A stretch of 64,000 nucleotides of DNA from Thermaerobacillus caldiproteolyticus (lineage in GTDB: Bacteria; Bacillota; Bacilli; Bacillales; Anoxybacillaceae), in contig NZ_JACDUT010000007.1 in the NCBI RefSeq assembly GCF_013761245.1, positions 1 to 64,000 of the forward strand, given 5' to 3'. The stretch's first letter is position 1. Every line of letters starts with the position of its first letter. Both the position numbers and the translations under genes were made by a program. The notes beneath the pieces were generated by a model that saw nothing but the letters and a program-made list of their open reading frames with translations, had not been told where the DNA came from and did not search any database. Below are positions 47,165 through 56,519 of the stretch, in pieces.

Positions 47165-48493
47165 TTGCATGAAACAGCAGCAAACGAAATATCAAACATT
47201 CAATATTATGCTGCCATTGCCATTTTTCTTATTACATATGCCATTATCATTTCGGAAAAAATCAATCGTGCTGTCATTGCATTACTTGGCGCTGCACTGA
47301 TGATTATTTTTGGTATTGTTGATTTACAAAAAGCATTTACCTATCATATCGAATGGGGAACGATCACTCTGCTCATCGGAATGATGATTCTTGTTGGCAT
47401 TACAAGCAAATCAGGATTTTTCCAATATGTCGCGATTAAGGCAGCGAAACTGGCCAAAGGAAAGCCGATTCGCATTTTAGTCATTTTATCTCTATTAACC
47501 GCTGTCTTATCAGCGTTTCTTGATAATGTGACGACGGTATTATTAATTGTTCCCGTCACGTTTTCGATTACACGCATCTTAAACGTCAATCCTGTTCCAT
47601 ATTTAATATCAGAAGTATTGCTTTCCAATATCGGGGGAACGGCAACATTAATCGGTGATCCGCCGAATATTATGATCGGCTCAGCGAACAAGCATCTTGA
47701 TTTTAACGACTTTTTGTTAAACTTAACGCCGATTATTATCATCATTATGCTTGTGACGGTAGCGATTCTCGCCTTTATTTACCGTAATCAATTAAAATCT
47801 AACCATCAACTCATCAGCGAATTAATGAAAATTAATGAAAAGGATTATATAAAAGATGAGGTTTTACTGAAAAAATCCGTATCGGTATTAGCATTGACCA
47901 TCTTAGGGTTTATTCTTCATTCTGTCATTCACGTGGATGCTGCTGTCATTGCGATGACGGGAGCAATCGTGCTTATGATGATCGACGTACAGAAGCATGA
48001 AATCGAGGACATATTTCATTCGGTGGAATGGGTTACCATTTTCTTCTTTGCCGGCTTATTTACATTAGTCGGAGGGCTTGTTGACATTGGCTTAATTAAA
48101 AGTCTTGCTGAAAGGGCGTTAGAAGTAACTGATGGCAATATTTCTGTTGCGGCATATTTTATTCTCTGGGTATCCGGATTTGCTTCGGCCACGATCGATA
48201 ATATCCCATTCGTGACCACGATGATTCCATTGATTAAAGATATGGCGATTGGAATGGGATTATCTCCCGATTCTCCACAAATCGATGTATTATGGTGGGC
48301 ATTGGCTCTTGGTGCGTGCTTGGGCGGAAATGGTACCATTATCGGTGCTTCCGCTAATGTCATTGTTGCAGGAATCGCTTCACGTGAGGGACATGGCTTT
48401 AGTTATATGGATTTCTTGAAAATTGGTGCTCCTTTGACAATCATTTCCCTATTGCTATCTCATGTTTATTTATTTCTCCGTTATTTAATGTGA
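47165..48493 (+). CDS. ArsB/NhaD-family (ion transporter superfamily) membrane protein
   Basis: 442 residues with about 11-12 membrane segments. Typical blocks are SAFLDNVTTVLLIVPVTF, GGTATLIGDPPNIMIGSA, SATIDNIPFVTTMIPL and LGGNGTIIGASANVIVAGIA, the repeated-domain pattern of the ArsB/NhaD/SLC13-like anion or Na+/H+ transporters. Substrate unknown. I prefer the TTG at 47165 (nine bases after AAGGAG); an ATG at 47159 is only three bases from it. Confidence 0.87.
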   Translation: MHETAANEISNIQYYAAIAIFLITYAIIISEKINRAVIALLGAALMIIFGIVDLQKAFTYHIEWGTITLLIGMMILVGITSKSGFFQYVAIKAAKLAKGKPIRILVILSLLTAVLSAFLDNVTTVLLIVPVTFSITRILNVNPVPYLISEVLLSNIGGTATLIGDPPNIMIGSANKHLDFNDFLLNLTPIIIIIMLVTVAILAFIYRNQLKSNHQLISELMKINEKDYIKDEVLLKKSVSVLALTILGFILHSVIHVDAAVIAMTGAIVLMMIDVQKHEIEDIFHSVEWVTIFFFAGLFTLVGGLVDIGLIKSLAERALEVTDGNISVAAYFILWVSGFASATIDNIPFVTTMIPLIKDMAIGMGLSPDSPQIDVLWWALALGACLGGNGTIIGASANVIVAGIASREGHGFSYMDFLKIGAPLTIISLLLSHVYLFLRYLM

Positions 48494-48503
48494 TAAACAA
48501 AAA

Positions 48504-48535
48504 GAGCAGGAAGCATTTCTTCCTGCTCTTTTTTA
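48504..48535 (+). terminator. Terminator of the ArsB/NhaD-type gene
   Basis: GAGCAGGAAG pairs perfectly with CTTCCTGCTC, then TTTTTT. Confidence 0.9.
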
Positions 48536-48769
48536 TCAAAACGCGCATGCTATTGAGGATAAGAAAATCATACCATTTTTAAAGAGAGAGCCTATCAAGA
48601 ACAACGTACGTAAGGACTCATTCTACTAGTTTAGAAACAGCAGTTGCGGCAGCAGCACTCTCAATGAAGCAAAGCTGTAAAATTGACCAAATGATTTCTA
48701 ACGATGTATTCGGTTTAACTCATATTGTACCTGACGTGATCGAGTTAGTAAGCATCATTATTTTTACTA

Positions 48770-48823
48770 AAAACAGGGAAAAGGAGCGGTTTTTGAAAGA
48801 AATTCGCTCCTTTTTCCTGTTTT
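48770..48823 (+). terminator. 19-bp hairpin in the leader of yuzC
   Basis: AAAACAGGGAAAAGGAGCG (48770-48788) pairs with CGCTCCTTTTTCCTGTTTT (48805-48823), one G-U. It ends 44 bases before the yuzC start. A separate terminator already ends the upstream gene, so this one may attenuate or end a short transcript from 48540-48770, where no gene is evident. Confidence 0.6.
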
Positions 48824-48867
48824 GTACATATAGTAGTATAGAAAATTGCTTATTAGGAGGGGTTTTC

Positions 48868-49212
48868 ATGATATATGATTCTGCTTTTCCTCCCCTGTAT
48901 CCGCCTCGACAATACCCGCCTGTCGACCCGACATTGTTTGGCCAATCAGCAACTGCTGCACAAAAGCTCATGAAGGATGCAAGCGTCATTTTAGGAAAAT
49001 TAGCAAGCTCCAAATCATTTGCGTCAAATGTCATGTCGGCTGCCCAAGCAGGCAAAACAAAAGAAGTGCAAAAATCAATTCAGTCGCTCGGGATTCAATC
49101 AAAAGTCGATGTCTACTTTAATCCAGACGGAATTCGTATAACATTATCTCCGCCGTCCGGTACGTTTGATTGTTGTCGCCTTGCTATTGGATTACGTTGG
49201 ATCGTCTTTTAG
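48868..49212 (+). CDS. yuzC: YuzC-like spore protein
   Basis: 114 residues with a Pro/Tyr-rich N-terminus (FPPLYPPRQYPPVDPTLFGQ), a helical middle and an end with GTFDCCRLAIGLRW. This fits YuzC, reported as an inner-coat spore protein in B. subtilis, and the yui neighbourhood supports it. ATG at 48868 follows TTAGGAGGGG. The identification is by pattern, not exact match. Confidence 0.65.
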   Translation: MIYDSAFPPLYPPRQYPPVDPTLFGQSATAAQKLMKDASVILGKLASSKSFASNVMSAAQAGKTKEVQKSIQSLGIQSKVDVYFNPDGIRITLSPPSGTFDCCRLAIGLRWIVF

Positions 49213-49255
49213 TGTCAAGCTGTTTGGCCTCTTGCCGAACAGCTCTTAACTATGT

Positions 49256-49414
49256 TTATGCATTATCGTTTTCATCAAATGGTTGTTTTACTCCGATATT
49301 GCTGGCGTCTCTCAAATCATATCCGTCGTCATTTTTGCTTACATGGATGATATCTTCATTCGCTCCCATTTTACTGGCCCGTTCAATTTCACGAATGTAA
49401 TCATTGAATTCCAT
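49256..49414 (-). CDS. Small acidic hypothetical protein (52 aa)
   Basis: The minus strand has ATG at 49414 preceded by AGGTGA (six bases) and reads MEFNDYIREIERASKMGANE, then HVSKNDDGYDLRDASNIG and a DENDNA end before TAA. Composition and ribosome site argue for a real gene. The family is unknown to me. Confidence 0.55.
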   Translation of the reverse strand: MEFNDYIREIERASKMGANEDIIHVSKNDDGYDLRDASNIGVKQPFDENDNA

Positions 49415-49496
49415 CACTATTCACCTAACCTCATACTAAAGTCATTATAGTGTTTCCATTGTCTTTACTGAATATGTGTATTGCCGAAAAATCCAA

Positions 49497-49525
49497 TTGA
49501 CATCTGCCTCATTGTTCGATACGAT
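49497..49525 (+). promoter_or_regulatory. bioY promoter
   Basis: -35 TTGACA (49497-49502) and -10 TACGAT (49520-49525), spacer 17. Confidence 0.7.
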
Positions 49526-49526
49526 T

Positions 49527-49557
49527 TTGTTAACTATAAAAAATAGGAGGTTTACAT
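49527..49557 (+). promoter_or_regulatory. BirA operator of bioY
   Basis: TTGTTAAC (49527-49534), 15 bases, then GTTTACAT (49550-49557) matches the inverted BirA-binding sequence of Firmicutes biotin genes. It covers the expected start site and ends right at the bioY ATG, including the ribosome site AGGAGG. Biotin-loaded BirA should repress bioY. Confidence 0.8.
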
Positions 49558-50163
49558 ATGGGAATCACTCAACCAAAATGGCGTGCCCTTGATTTCACGC
49601 TCGTAGGTATGTTCGCAGCATTAATGGCCATCGGTGCAAACATCACATCATGGGCACCGTTTTTAGTCATTGGTGGAGTACCAATCACCTTACAAACATT
49701 TTTCTGCGTGCTCGCTGGGGCGATTTTAGGGCGCCGCTTAGGTGCTTTAGCGATGATCATTTACATGCTGATCGGACTTTTTGGTGCCCCTGTATTCGCT
49801 CGGTTTTCCGGCGGATTTGGAACGATCGTCAGTCCAACATTTGGCTTTATTTTATCATTTATCCTTTCTGCCTACGTAACAGGGCTAATTACTGAAAAAA
49901 GCAACCATCCTTCAATGGTTCGGTTTATTGTCGCTGCATTAGCAGGAATGGTCATCAACTACATCGTCGGTACAAACTGGATGTATTTTGCTTATAAATT
50001 TTGGGCAGCCGCACCGAAAGGCTTTTCTTACAGCATGGCATGGGGATGGATGCTCGTGCCTCTACCAAAAGATCTCATTTTATCTGTTATAGCTGGCGCG
50101 ATTTCGCCTCGTATTTATTCATCCATTCGCAAATCGACCTCTTATCATCGATACGTTGCTTAG
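49558..50163 (+). CDS. bioY: Biotin ECF transporter S component BioY
   Basis: 201 residues, six membrane helices. FTLVGMFAALMAIGANI, PITLQTFFCVLAGAILG and LIGLFGAPVFARFSGG are BioY landmarks. It binds biotin in the membrane and works with the shared ECF energising module encoded elsewhere. It corresponds to B. subtilis YuiG. A BirA operator overlaps its start, and a bidirectional terminator follows. Confidence 0.93.
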   Translation: MGITQPKWRALDFTLVGMFAALMAIGANITSWAPFLVIGGVPITLQTFFCVLAGAILGRRLGALAMIIYMLIGLFGAPVFARFSGGFGTIVSPTFGFILSFILSAYVTGLITEKSNHPSMVRFIVAALAGMVINYIVGTNWMYFAYKFWAAAPKGFSYSMAWGWMLVPLPKDLILSVIAGAISPRIYSSIRKSTSYHRYVA

Positions 50164-50235
50164 GATAGCACGATGTTGCATGTTAGAGAGGATAAGTTTT
50201 GCAGAGTGGGATGTCTGCGCAAATGTATCACAAGT

Positions 50236-50269
50236 AAAAAAAGTGCATGCGTTGGCATGCACTTTTTTT
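50236..50269. terminator. Bidirectional terminator between bioY and pit
   Basis: AAAAAAGTGCATGC pairs with GCATGCACTTTTTT around loop GTTG, with A- and T-runs on both sides. Confidence 0.92.
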
Positions 50270-50270
50270 A

Positions 50271-51269
50271 CTAGATAAATAACTTAAAAACTTGATACAC
50301 AAACCCAGCAATTAACGCTGATACAGGCAATGTAATAATCCATGTTAAAACAATGCGTTGAGCAACGCCCCATTTTACGCCTTTCACGCGTTGAGCCGCA
50401 CCAACTCCCATGATGGCAGACGAAATGACATGCGTAGTACTCACTGGTAAATGGAATGTCGTAGCGGTAAAAATAATTAATGCAGAAGATAAATCCGCCG
50501 CAGCTCCGTTGACCGGACGAATTTTCATAATTTTTCCACCAACGGTTTTAATAATTTTCCATCCACCTACCGATGTACCAAGCCCCATCGCTATAGCTGC
50601 AGAAAGTCGTACCCATTCAGGAATATCAGTAGAAGTATGATAATTGGCCGCAATCAACGCCATCGTAATAATCCCCATTGCCTTTTGTGCGTCGTTTGTT
50701 CCGTGTGTATATGCTTGCAGTGCTGCTGTTACGACTTGGAACATTCGGAACCCTTTTGTCGTTCTAGAAAGGTTAGCATTTTTAAATAAGCTGCGAAAAA
50801 GAGTCATCATGACAAATCCAACTGCTAACGCGAGGAATGGGGAGATAATTAGTGACTCTAAAATTTTCAAAAATCCTTTGTAGTTTAAAATATCGAAACC
50901 AGCCGCCGAAACTGCCGCTCCAGCAATTGAACCAATCAGTGCATGGGATGAACTACTTGGAATCCCGTAATACCATGTAAGTAAATTCCACACAATGGCC
51001 GCTGTTAACGCCGCTAAAATCACAATCGAACCGTTTTCTAACGTAAACGGATCAACAATATCCTTCGTAATCGTTTTGGCTACACCTGTAAAAGTCAAAG
51101 CTCCAAGTAAGTTCATCGTTGCTGCAAGAATAATTGCTTGACGCGGTGTTAACGCTCTCGTTGAAACGGATGTTGCAATTGCATTCGCTGTGTCATGGAA
51201 ACCATTAATAAAATCAAACGCTAACGCGAAAATAACAATAAGAACGGTAAGTGTGAGTACTGTATCCAT
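50271..51269 (-). CDS. pit: Low-affinity inorganic phosphate transporter (PiT family)
   Basis: 332 residues with about ten membrane segments and the two PiT repeats: FDFINGFHDTANAIATSVST near the N-terminus and QAYTHGTNDAQKAMGIITMA in the second half. It imports metal-phosphate or phosphate with protons. It lies 18 bases after a DUF47 gene, the usual partner in Bacillus. Confidence 0.93.
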   Translation of the reverse strand: MDTVLTLTVLIVIFALAFDFINGFHDTANAIATSVSTRALTPRQAIILAATMNLLGALTFTGVAKTITKDIVDPFTLENGSIVILAALTAAIVWNLLTWYYGIPSSSSHALIGSIAGAAVSAAGFDILNYKGFLKILESLIISPFLALAVGFVMMTLFRSLFKNANLSRTTKGFRMFQVVTAALQAYTHGTNDAQKAMGIITMALIAANYHTSTDIPEWVRLSAAIAMGLGTSVGGWKIIKTVGGKIMKIRPVNGAAADLSSALIIFTATTFHLPVSTTHVISSAIMGVGAAQRVKGVKWGVAQRIVLTWIITLPVSALIAGFVYQVFKLFI

Positions 51270-51287
51270 ATGAAGTGCAGTCTCCTT

Positions 51288-51908
51288 TTACGCGTTACGC
51301 ATAATAATCGTTTCAATGGTATTTGCAACATCCTCACAGCTGTCCGCGATTTCTTCTAACATTTCGTATAGCTCTTTATACTGAATCAATTTGATCGGAT
51401 CTTTCTGTGTTACAAATAAGTTTTTAATCGATGCACGTAAAATTTCGTCACATTTTGATTCAAAATCTTTAATTTGAATCGCATGTTTTCTCATCTCAAT
51501 TAACTTCTTGCTTGCCAATAACTTTAACGCATCGGCAATTTCAATCGTACTTTTGTAAATATTATCAAAAAATTTAATCATATGATCATCAATCTCAGTA
51601 AATGAAAACATTTCTAAACGAGCCGCACATTGTTCTAATCCATCCAGTACATCATCCATTTTCATCGCTAATTGGTGAATATCTTCGCGCTCAATCGGTG
51701 TAATAAATGTTTTATTTAATGCCACAACCAGTTCATGAATGAAAGAGTCACCTTTCCGCTCATACTCTTTCATAACGCGCGCAAATTCTTTTAAATCGCT
51801 TAAATTATGAATTTTATACTCCACAAAATATTGTGCAGCCTCTTTTACGTTCTCTGAAATGGTAAATAACAAATCAAAAAAAACATCCTTTTTTGGCGAG
51901 AAAATCAT
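51288..51908 (-). CDS. DUF47 (PhoU-like) regulator of the PiT transporter
   Basis: 206 residues, all helical, with EYERKGDSFIHELVVALNKTFITPIEREDIHQLA and CEDVANTIETIIMR read in blocks; this is the DUF47/TIGR00153 family related to PhoU. It is encoded directly upstream of pit and probably controls that carrier. It starts with ATG after GGGGGTTTTC. Confidence 0.9.
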   Translation of the reverse strand: MIFSPKKDVFFDLLFTISENVKEAAQYFVEYKIHNLSDLKEFARVMKEYERKGDSFIHELVVALNKTFITPIEREDIHQLAMKMDDVLDGLEQCAARLEMFSFTEIDDHMIKFFDNIYKSTIEIADALKLLASKKLIEMRKHAIQIKDFESKCDEILRASIKNLFVTQKDPIKLIQYKELYEMLEEIADSCEDVANTIETIIMRNA

Positions 51909-52055
51909 ATGAAAACCCCCATTTATTACAATATTAAAAAATGAGCCACCCTGTCTTATTTTATCAACAATTGTCGAATTTACAACAATGTATCAAAAAC
52001 TTTACACAAAATTTACATTACCTTCACATTTTGTACATATAAAATACCAAAATAA

Positions 52056-52080
52056 AACGAAGCCAGCATACAGCTTCGTT
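52056..52080 (-). terminator. Terminator of pepA
   Basis: AACGAAGC (52056-52063) pairs with GCTTCGTT (52073-52080), with a T-rich minus-strand continuation. Confidence 0.75.
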
Positions 52081-52095
52081 CTATATTATTCAAAA

Positions 52096-53589
52096 TTATT
52101 CAAATCGTTCAACCAATGTAGCAAGCGTCCGTACCATCACACCGGTTGCTCCTGCTGGACCGAGGTCGTGTTCCTTCGATGTGACAGACGTTCCAGCAAT
52201 ATCAAGGTGAATCCATGGCGTATCCTCAGCAAACTCGGCAAGGAACGCACCGCCCATAATCGCATGTCCTTCGCGTCCCGGTGAATTATTGAGGTCAGCA
52301 ATTTTACTGCTGCGCACGCGTTCTTTATCTTTTTCCGTGATCGGTAAACGCCAAATAAACTCCCCTGTTTCTATCGATGCCTCTAATAGCTGTTCAAATA
52401 ACGCTTCGTCATTCGTCATTGCTCCTGTCGTATGAACGCCGAGCGCCACAATGACTCCGCCCGTTAATGTCGCAACATCAATAAGATAATTGGCACCATG
52501 ATGCTTCGCATACGTAATCGCGTCAGCCAAAATAAGGCGCCCTTCCGCATCTGTATTTTTTACTTCAATCGTTTTCCCGCTCATCGATGTAATGACATCA
52601 TCCGGTTTGAACGCATCGCCACTAATGACGTTATCCGTCGCTGGAATGACTGCTACAACGTTTTGTTCCGGGCGAAGTTCTCCGATAATTTCCATCGCTC
52701 CAAGCACGGCTGCTGCCCCAGCCATGTCTGTTTTCATATCAACCATACTCTCTCTTGGCTTAATGGAATAGCCTCCCGTATCAAATGTTACCCCTTTTCC
52801 GATAAGACCGATGACGTTCTCCCACGTTTCTTTGCCCTGATATTTGAGAACGATCATCTTCGGCGGTTCCGTCGATCCTTTATTCACAGCGAGAAACGCA
52901 CCCATACCGAGCTTTTCCATATCGTCTTTCTCAAGTATTTCGTACTCAAAATCGTACTTTTGCGCTAGTTTGACTGCATAGTTCGCTAAGTCTGTTGCCG
53001 TTAATAAATTGCTCGGTGTATTCACTAATGTCCGAGCGGAATTTGTTGCTTTCCCATACACACGGCCAACAAATGCACTTGCTTCTATTTCAGATTGATC
53101 CGCTTCTGTATAAATCGCGATATTTTCTAATTTCTTTTCCGGTTCGTTTGTTTTTTGCTTATAACCAGCAAATTGATACGTCGCAAGTAAAAGTGCTTCA
53201 GAAAGAGCATGAGCCGCTTCATTTGCATCAATTCGTTCATTTGTGAAGGTATCAAGAGCGACCGCCACTTCTGTTAATTTCGCTTCTTTCAAAGTTTTAA
53301 ATAACTTACCGAACGCTTCTCGTAGCACTTCAAACGTCAACTTTTCTTCTTTCCCTAATCCGACAAAATAAAGGCGCTTCACTGCTGTCTGACCAAGTGT
53401 GTGTACTTTCGAAATTCGTTTTTTCTTCGCTGATATGTCGCCTTCTTTTAACAAAATCGTTAATTGCCCGTTAAGCTGTTCATTCCATTTCGCTGCAATT
53501 CCGCTAAGAGGCTGGTTTTTATCAAAAAGCCCTATCACTACAGCCTCATGCGGCGCATCAAACAACCCATCTTGCTTCACGGTAAACAT
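52096..53589 (-). CDS. pepA: Leucyl aminopeptidase (M17)
   Basis: 497 residues. The catalytic half has [20 protein letters not shown] (metal-binding Asp and Lys) and the M17 signature [12 protein letters not shown] with Asp and Glu; VATLTGG and [13 protein letters not shown] complete it. It releases N-terminal residues, preferably Leu, from peptides with two divalent metals and acts as a hexamer in the cytoplasm. It corresponds to B. subtilis YuiE in the yui cluster. Confidence 0.95.
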   Translation of the reverse strand: MFTVKQDGLFDAPHEAVVIGLFDKNQPLSGIAAKWNEQLNGQLTILLKEGDISAKKKRISKVHTLGQTAVKRLYFVGLGKEEKLTFEVLREAFGKLFKTLKEAKLTEVAVALDTFTNERIDANEAAHALSEALLLATYQFAGYKQKTNEPEKKLENIAIYTEADQSEIEASAFVGRVYGKATNSARTLVNTPSNLLTATDLANYAVKLAQKYDFEYEILEKDDMEKLGMGAFLAVNKGSTEPPKMIVLKYQGKETWENVIGLIGKGVTFDTGGYSIKPRESMVDMKTDMAGAAAVLGAMEIIGELRPEQNVVAVIPATDNVISGDAFKPDDVITSMSGKTIEVKNTDAEGRLILADAITYAKHHGANYLIDVATLTGGVIVALGVHTTGAMTNDEALFEQLLEASIETGEFIWRLPITEKDKERVRSSKIADLNNSPGREGHAIMGGAFLAEFAEDTPWIHLDIAGTSVTSKEHDLGPAGATGVMVRTLATLVERFE

Positions 53590-53661
53590 CCAGCTCCCTC
53601 CCTAATTTATCCCTTTTCTTCTCCATTATATAGGAAGCAGTAAAATATTTCGATAATCACA

Positions 53662-54039
53662 TTAATCATGTAAGTATAACACAAGGGGAGGAAGTAATGG
53701 AAGTCGATCGATTTCTGAAAAATCAATGCGATCCACATCTGTTGGAATGATAGCAAGACAATGCTCAATGTAGGTATAAATCTCTTCCACATCGACTCCC
53801 CAATAAAACGGGCGATATTTCTGCAAGTAATCACGAGCGACTTGCATCATCGACCTTGCACCTTTCACATTACCATAGCTGTAATGATAAAGCGCTACCG
53901 TCATTTGCAGCAAACCTTTAATAAATAAGTTTTCCTTATCAGCCATCCAAATTTCTTCTAATAAGTCGTGACAGGTATAATAGTCACCTTCGTTAAACTT
54001 TACAAAAAATTCGTAATATTCCGTTGGATAATGTGCCAA
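53662..54039 (-). CDS. DUF309 family protein
   Basis: 125 residues with YYTCHDLLEEIWMADKENLF, LLQMTVALYHYSYGNVKGA and EIYTYIEHCLA. The helical H-x3-E-x2-W motif defines DUF309 (YpuF-like); function unknown. The TTG at 54039 follows GGAGGG by seven bases. The frame is open further upstream but has no site there and would overlap the divergent gene at 54131. Confidence 0.82.
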   Translation of the reverse strand: MAHYPTEYYEFFVKFNEGDYYTCHDLLEEIWMADKENLFIKGLLQMTVALYHYSYGNVKGARSMMQVARDYLQKYRPFYWGVDVEEIYTYIEHCLAIIPTDVDRIDFSEIDRLPLLPPLVLYLHD

Positions 54040-54130
54040 AACTTCTCCCTCCATTTTTTCATCATAACACAAGGAAACGAAAGAGAACGAGTGGAATAAA
54101 AAGAGGAGCGACAAATAAAGGAGTGGTACG

Positions 54131-54943
54131 ATGAAAATCATTTCTCTTTGCCCAAGCAATACAGAGCTTATTGCCTATCTAGGATTGCTCGATCATCTCA
54201 TTGCCGTTGACGAATATTCCGATTGGCCACCATCCGTACGCGCATTGCCACAAGTCGGACCTGACTTGAACATTGATATCGATAAAGTGGAAGCGATGAA
54301 ACCAGATCTCGTGCTTGCCTCTTTAAGCGTTCCCGGTATGGAAAGAAACGTCATCGAACTACAAAAGCGAAACATCCCCCATCTCGTGCTGCAACCTCAT
54401 TCATTAAACGATATTGCCGGCGATTTGCTTCGGTTAGGGGAAGCGCTTGATCAACAAAAGCGAGCACAAACGATTGTAAGTCGCTATCATGCTTTCATTG
54501 ATAAGTATAGACAACTAGCAGAGAAAATTGAGCAGCGAGCGCAGGTTTATTGGGAATGGTGGCCAAAGCCTGTTTTTACGCCCGGAAAAGCAAACTGGTT
54601 AAGTGAAATAAGCGAATTAGCGGGGGGAATGAATATTTTTGCAGATATAAAGCAAGCAAATATACAAACAAACTGGGAAGAAGTGAAAGTGCGAAATCCT
54701 GAACATATTTGTCTTGTGTGGGTCGGCGTGCAAACAGAGAAAATGGACAAAAACATCGTCAAAAAACGGCCGGGATGGGAAGAGATCGAGGCTGTCCGAA
54801 CCAATCGTATTTATGTTCTTGAAGAAGCCCTCTACTGTCGTCCTTCTCCGCGCCTGTTAGTTGGATTAAAAAAACTCGCTCCCCTCCTTCACCCCTATAT
54901 TTTCCCAAAAGACGACGGTATCGATTGTCTTCTCGGCCAATAA
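54131..54943 (+). CDS. Cobalamin/corrinoid-binding protein (BtuF-like fold) without a signal peptide
   Basis: 270 residues with the type III periplasmic-binding fold: IISLCPSNTELIAYLGL at the N-terminus, LPQVGPDLNIDIDKVEAMKPDLVLAS, and a second lobe with WLSEISELAGGMNIF and RPGWEEIEAVRTNRIYVLEE. The family binds cobalamin or related metal chelates. No signal peptide or lipobox is present: the protein begins directly with the first strand. It is therefore probably cytoplasmic, as in several Bacillaceae relatives. AAAGGAGTGG precedes the ATG. Confidence 0.82.
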   Translation: MKIISLCPSNTELIAYLGLLDHLIAVDEYSDWPPSVRALPQVGPDLNIDIDKVEAMKPDLVLASLSVPGMERNVIELQKRNIPHLVLQPHSLNDIAGDLLRLGEALDQQKRAQTIVSRYHAFIDKYRQLAEKIEQRAQVYWEWWPKPVFTPGKANWLSEISELAGGMNIFADIKQANIQTNWEEVKVRNPEHICLVWVGVQTEKMDKNIVKKRPGWEEIEAVRTNRIYVLEEALYCRPSPRLLVGLKKLAPLLHPYIFPKDDGIDCLLGQ

Positions 54944-54947
54944 AAAT

Positions 54948-54972
54948 AAGGGCAAGGTTTCTGCCTGCCCTT
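54948..54972 (+). terminator. Terminator after the cobalamin-binding protein gene
   Basis: AAGGGCA pairs with TGCCCTT followed by TTCC. Confidence 0.7.
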
Positions 54973-55050
54973 TTCCAAGGAGCAATAATATTCCTTTAAT
55001 CACAAACAGCCAATGGTATACGAAACGATCACGGCGCCTCTGCTTTTCTT

Positions 55051-55758
55051 TTAACTCTTCGATTTTAAATATTGTTGCCTAAATACTTGCATTGTCTCGT
55101 CTTCATTAAGTTTTTTCAATTCTTCTTCAGATAACGTTCCACTGCCTTTTTTCACAATGTACACTTGAACCTTTTTCTTGCCCCAATATTTGTATACATC
55201 TTCTACTGTCTCATAGTATAAGTCAAGGCGGTTCCCTTTGATGGCTCCTCCCTTGTCCGCAACGACACCGTAGCCATATCCGGGAATAAAAAGAATAGTA
55301 CCAATCGGGAAAACATTCAAATCAGCAGCAATAGTAGAGTATAAGTCCCTTTTCACTTTTACTCCCGAATACGTGATTCCATACTCTGGGTGTCCCGGTG
55401 ATTTTCCTGTTGACTCGGCTCCTGCTGTATAGCCAGTCGCAACGACAGTAGCAGATGGATATTTTGACCAATCAAATGCTTCTTCTAAGCTGACAGAATC
55501 ATTGACTGTTTGCACGGATGAAATTTGTGTCTTCGTTGCCGGTTTATAATGCGCCCAATCATTTTGACGATCTGCCAATAAATGTGGTTCTATATCTAAG
55601 TTGTCAAAAAATCGCTGTCCATAAAAATGTGAATCATAAAGCCAATCAGTTAACATTTTTGCTTCTACACCAGAAATCGATTGAAAAGTGGTTAATAAAG
55701 CAAAGCAGAATAAACTACACATGATAGATTTTCTTATTATATTTCTTATAAAGCTCAT
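55051..55758 (-). CDS. yuiC: Secreted 3D-domain protein YuiC (peptidoglycan lytic type)
   Basis: 235 residues. A signal or anchor segment (about 11-30) is followed by a spacer and a C-terminal 3D domain: [40 protein letters not shown] and [19 protein letters not shown] with the conserved Asp residues. B. subtilis YuiC is a stationary-phase muralytic enzyme resembling MltA and Rpf/Sps. It is encoded next to yuiB and yuiA as in B. subtilis. Confidence 0.9.
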   Translation of the reverse strand: MSFIRNIIRKSIMCSLFCFALLTTFQSISGVEAKMLTDWLYDSHFYGQRFFDNLDIEPHLLADRQNDWAHYKPATKTQISSVQTVNDSVSLEEAFDWSKYPSATVVATGYTAGAESTGKSPGHPEYGITYSGVKVKRDLYSTIAADLNVFPIGTILFIPGYGYGVVADKGGAIKGNRLDLYYETVEDVYKYWGKKKVQVYIVKKGSGTLSEEELKKLNEDETMQVFRQQYLKSKS

Positions 55759-55865
55759 TTCCTCACTCCTCTCACAGCTCTATTTATTTCCAAAGAAAAA
55801 AAGAAATATTCATTGTGAGAGAAGTGAGAAAAATTAAAAAAGCCTCCGCTTAAGATGCGAAAGCC

Positions 55866-56189
55866 TTAAAACATTTGATATCCTTTTGCCCGCAGCGTCC
55901 GAATGACAATTCCAGCGCAAATCGCTCCGACTAATCCGCTTCCAAGAATCATTACATCTGCCGGTGCTAACGACATAATTTTATGTTTTAATGCAGAAAA
56001 TGAAGCGCTTGGCGCTGTAAAATATTCAGTCCATCTCACGTCATCAATAATGAATATAAAAATGATTGGACTTAAAATCGCCATGATCCATGTCTGCCTT
56101 AATATCATATTTAATAAAAAGCCGATACCAAAAAATAATACGAAAAATAGCAACATCGATATGATTAAAACGGGTAAGCTCATTTCCAT
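55866..56189 (-). CDS. yuiB: YuiB-like membrane protein
   Basis: 107 residues with three membrane segments (LIISMLLFFVLFFGIGFLL, IMAILSPIIFIFIID, VMILGSGLVGAICAGIVI). Function unknown. The start MEMSLPV is preferred because GGAGGTG lies before it. The position between yuiC and yuiA supports the name. Confidence 0.85.
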   Translation of the reverse strand: MEMSLPVLIISMLLFFVLFFGIGFLLNMILRQTWIMAILSPIIFIFIIDDVRWTEYFTAPSASFSALKHKIMSLAPADVMILGSGLVGAICAGIVIRTLRAKGYQMF

Positions 56190-56255
56190 CCCCATCACCT
56201 CCAGTATATCCTTTTTAAGTGTACTGAATGACCGATGGGGAGTCAACGAAGACGA

Positions 56256-56381
56256 TTATTTATTTTTCGGCTCTGTTCCTTTTCCGGAACAACAATAACA
56301 TGTTTCTGACCCACCTAAAAGCAATTGAACATATCCGTGCCCCGCACAATATGGACATAGCGTTTGTTCTGTTTGTTTCAT
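56256..56381 (-). CDS. yuiA: YuiA-like zinc-knuckle protein (41 aa)
   Basis: The minus strand has ATG at 56381 after GAGAGGGG and reads MKQTEQTLCPYCAGHGYVQL, then GGSETCYCCSGKG and a Lys/Asn tail before TAA. The two CxxCxGxG modules resemble the DnaJ zinc centre and match B. subtilis YuiA. It lies directly upstream of yuiB. Confidence 0.88.
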   Translation of the reverse strand: MKQTEQTLCPYCAGHGYVQLLLGGSETCYCCSGKGTEPKNK

Positions 56382-56519
56382 TTGTTATTCCCCTCTCTGT
56401 TTTCTTAATTTTCTGATAATATAACAAAATTTCATCTAAAAAGAAAGAGGAGAATTTCTGCCATTTCCATTGATGTAAACGGATACATCAACATTATGCT
56501 TTCATTTTCTTTATATATC

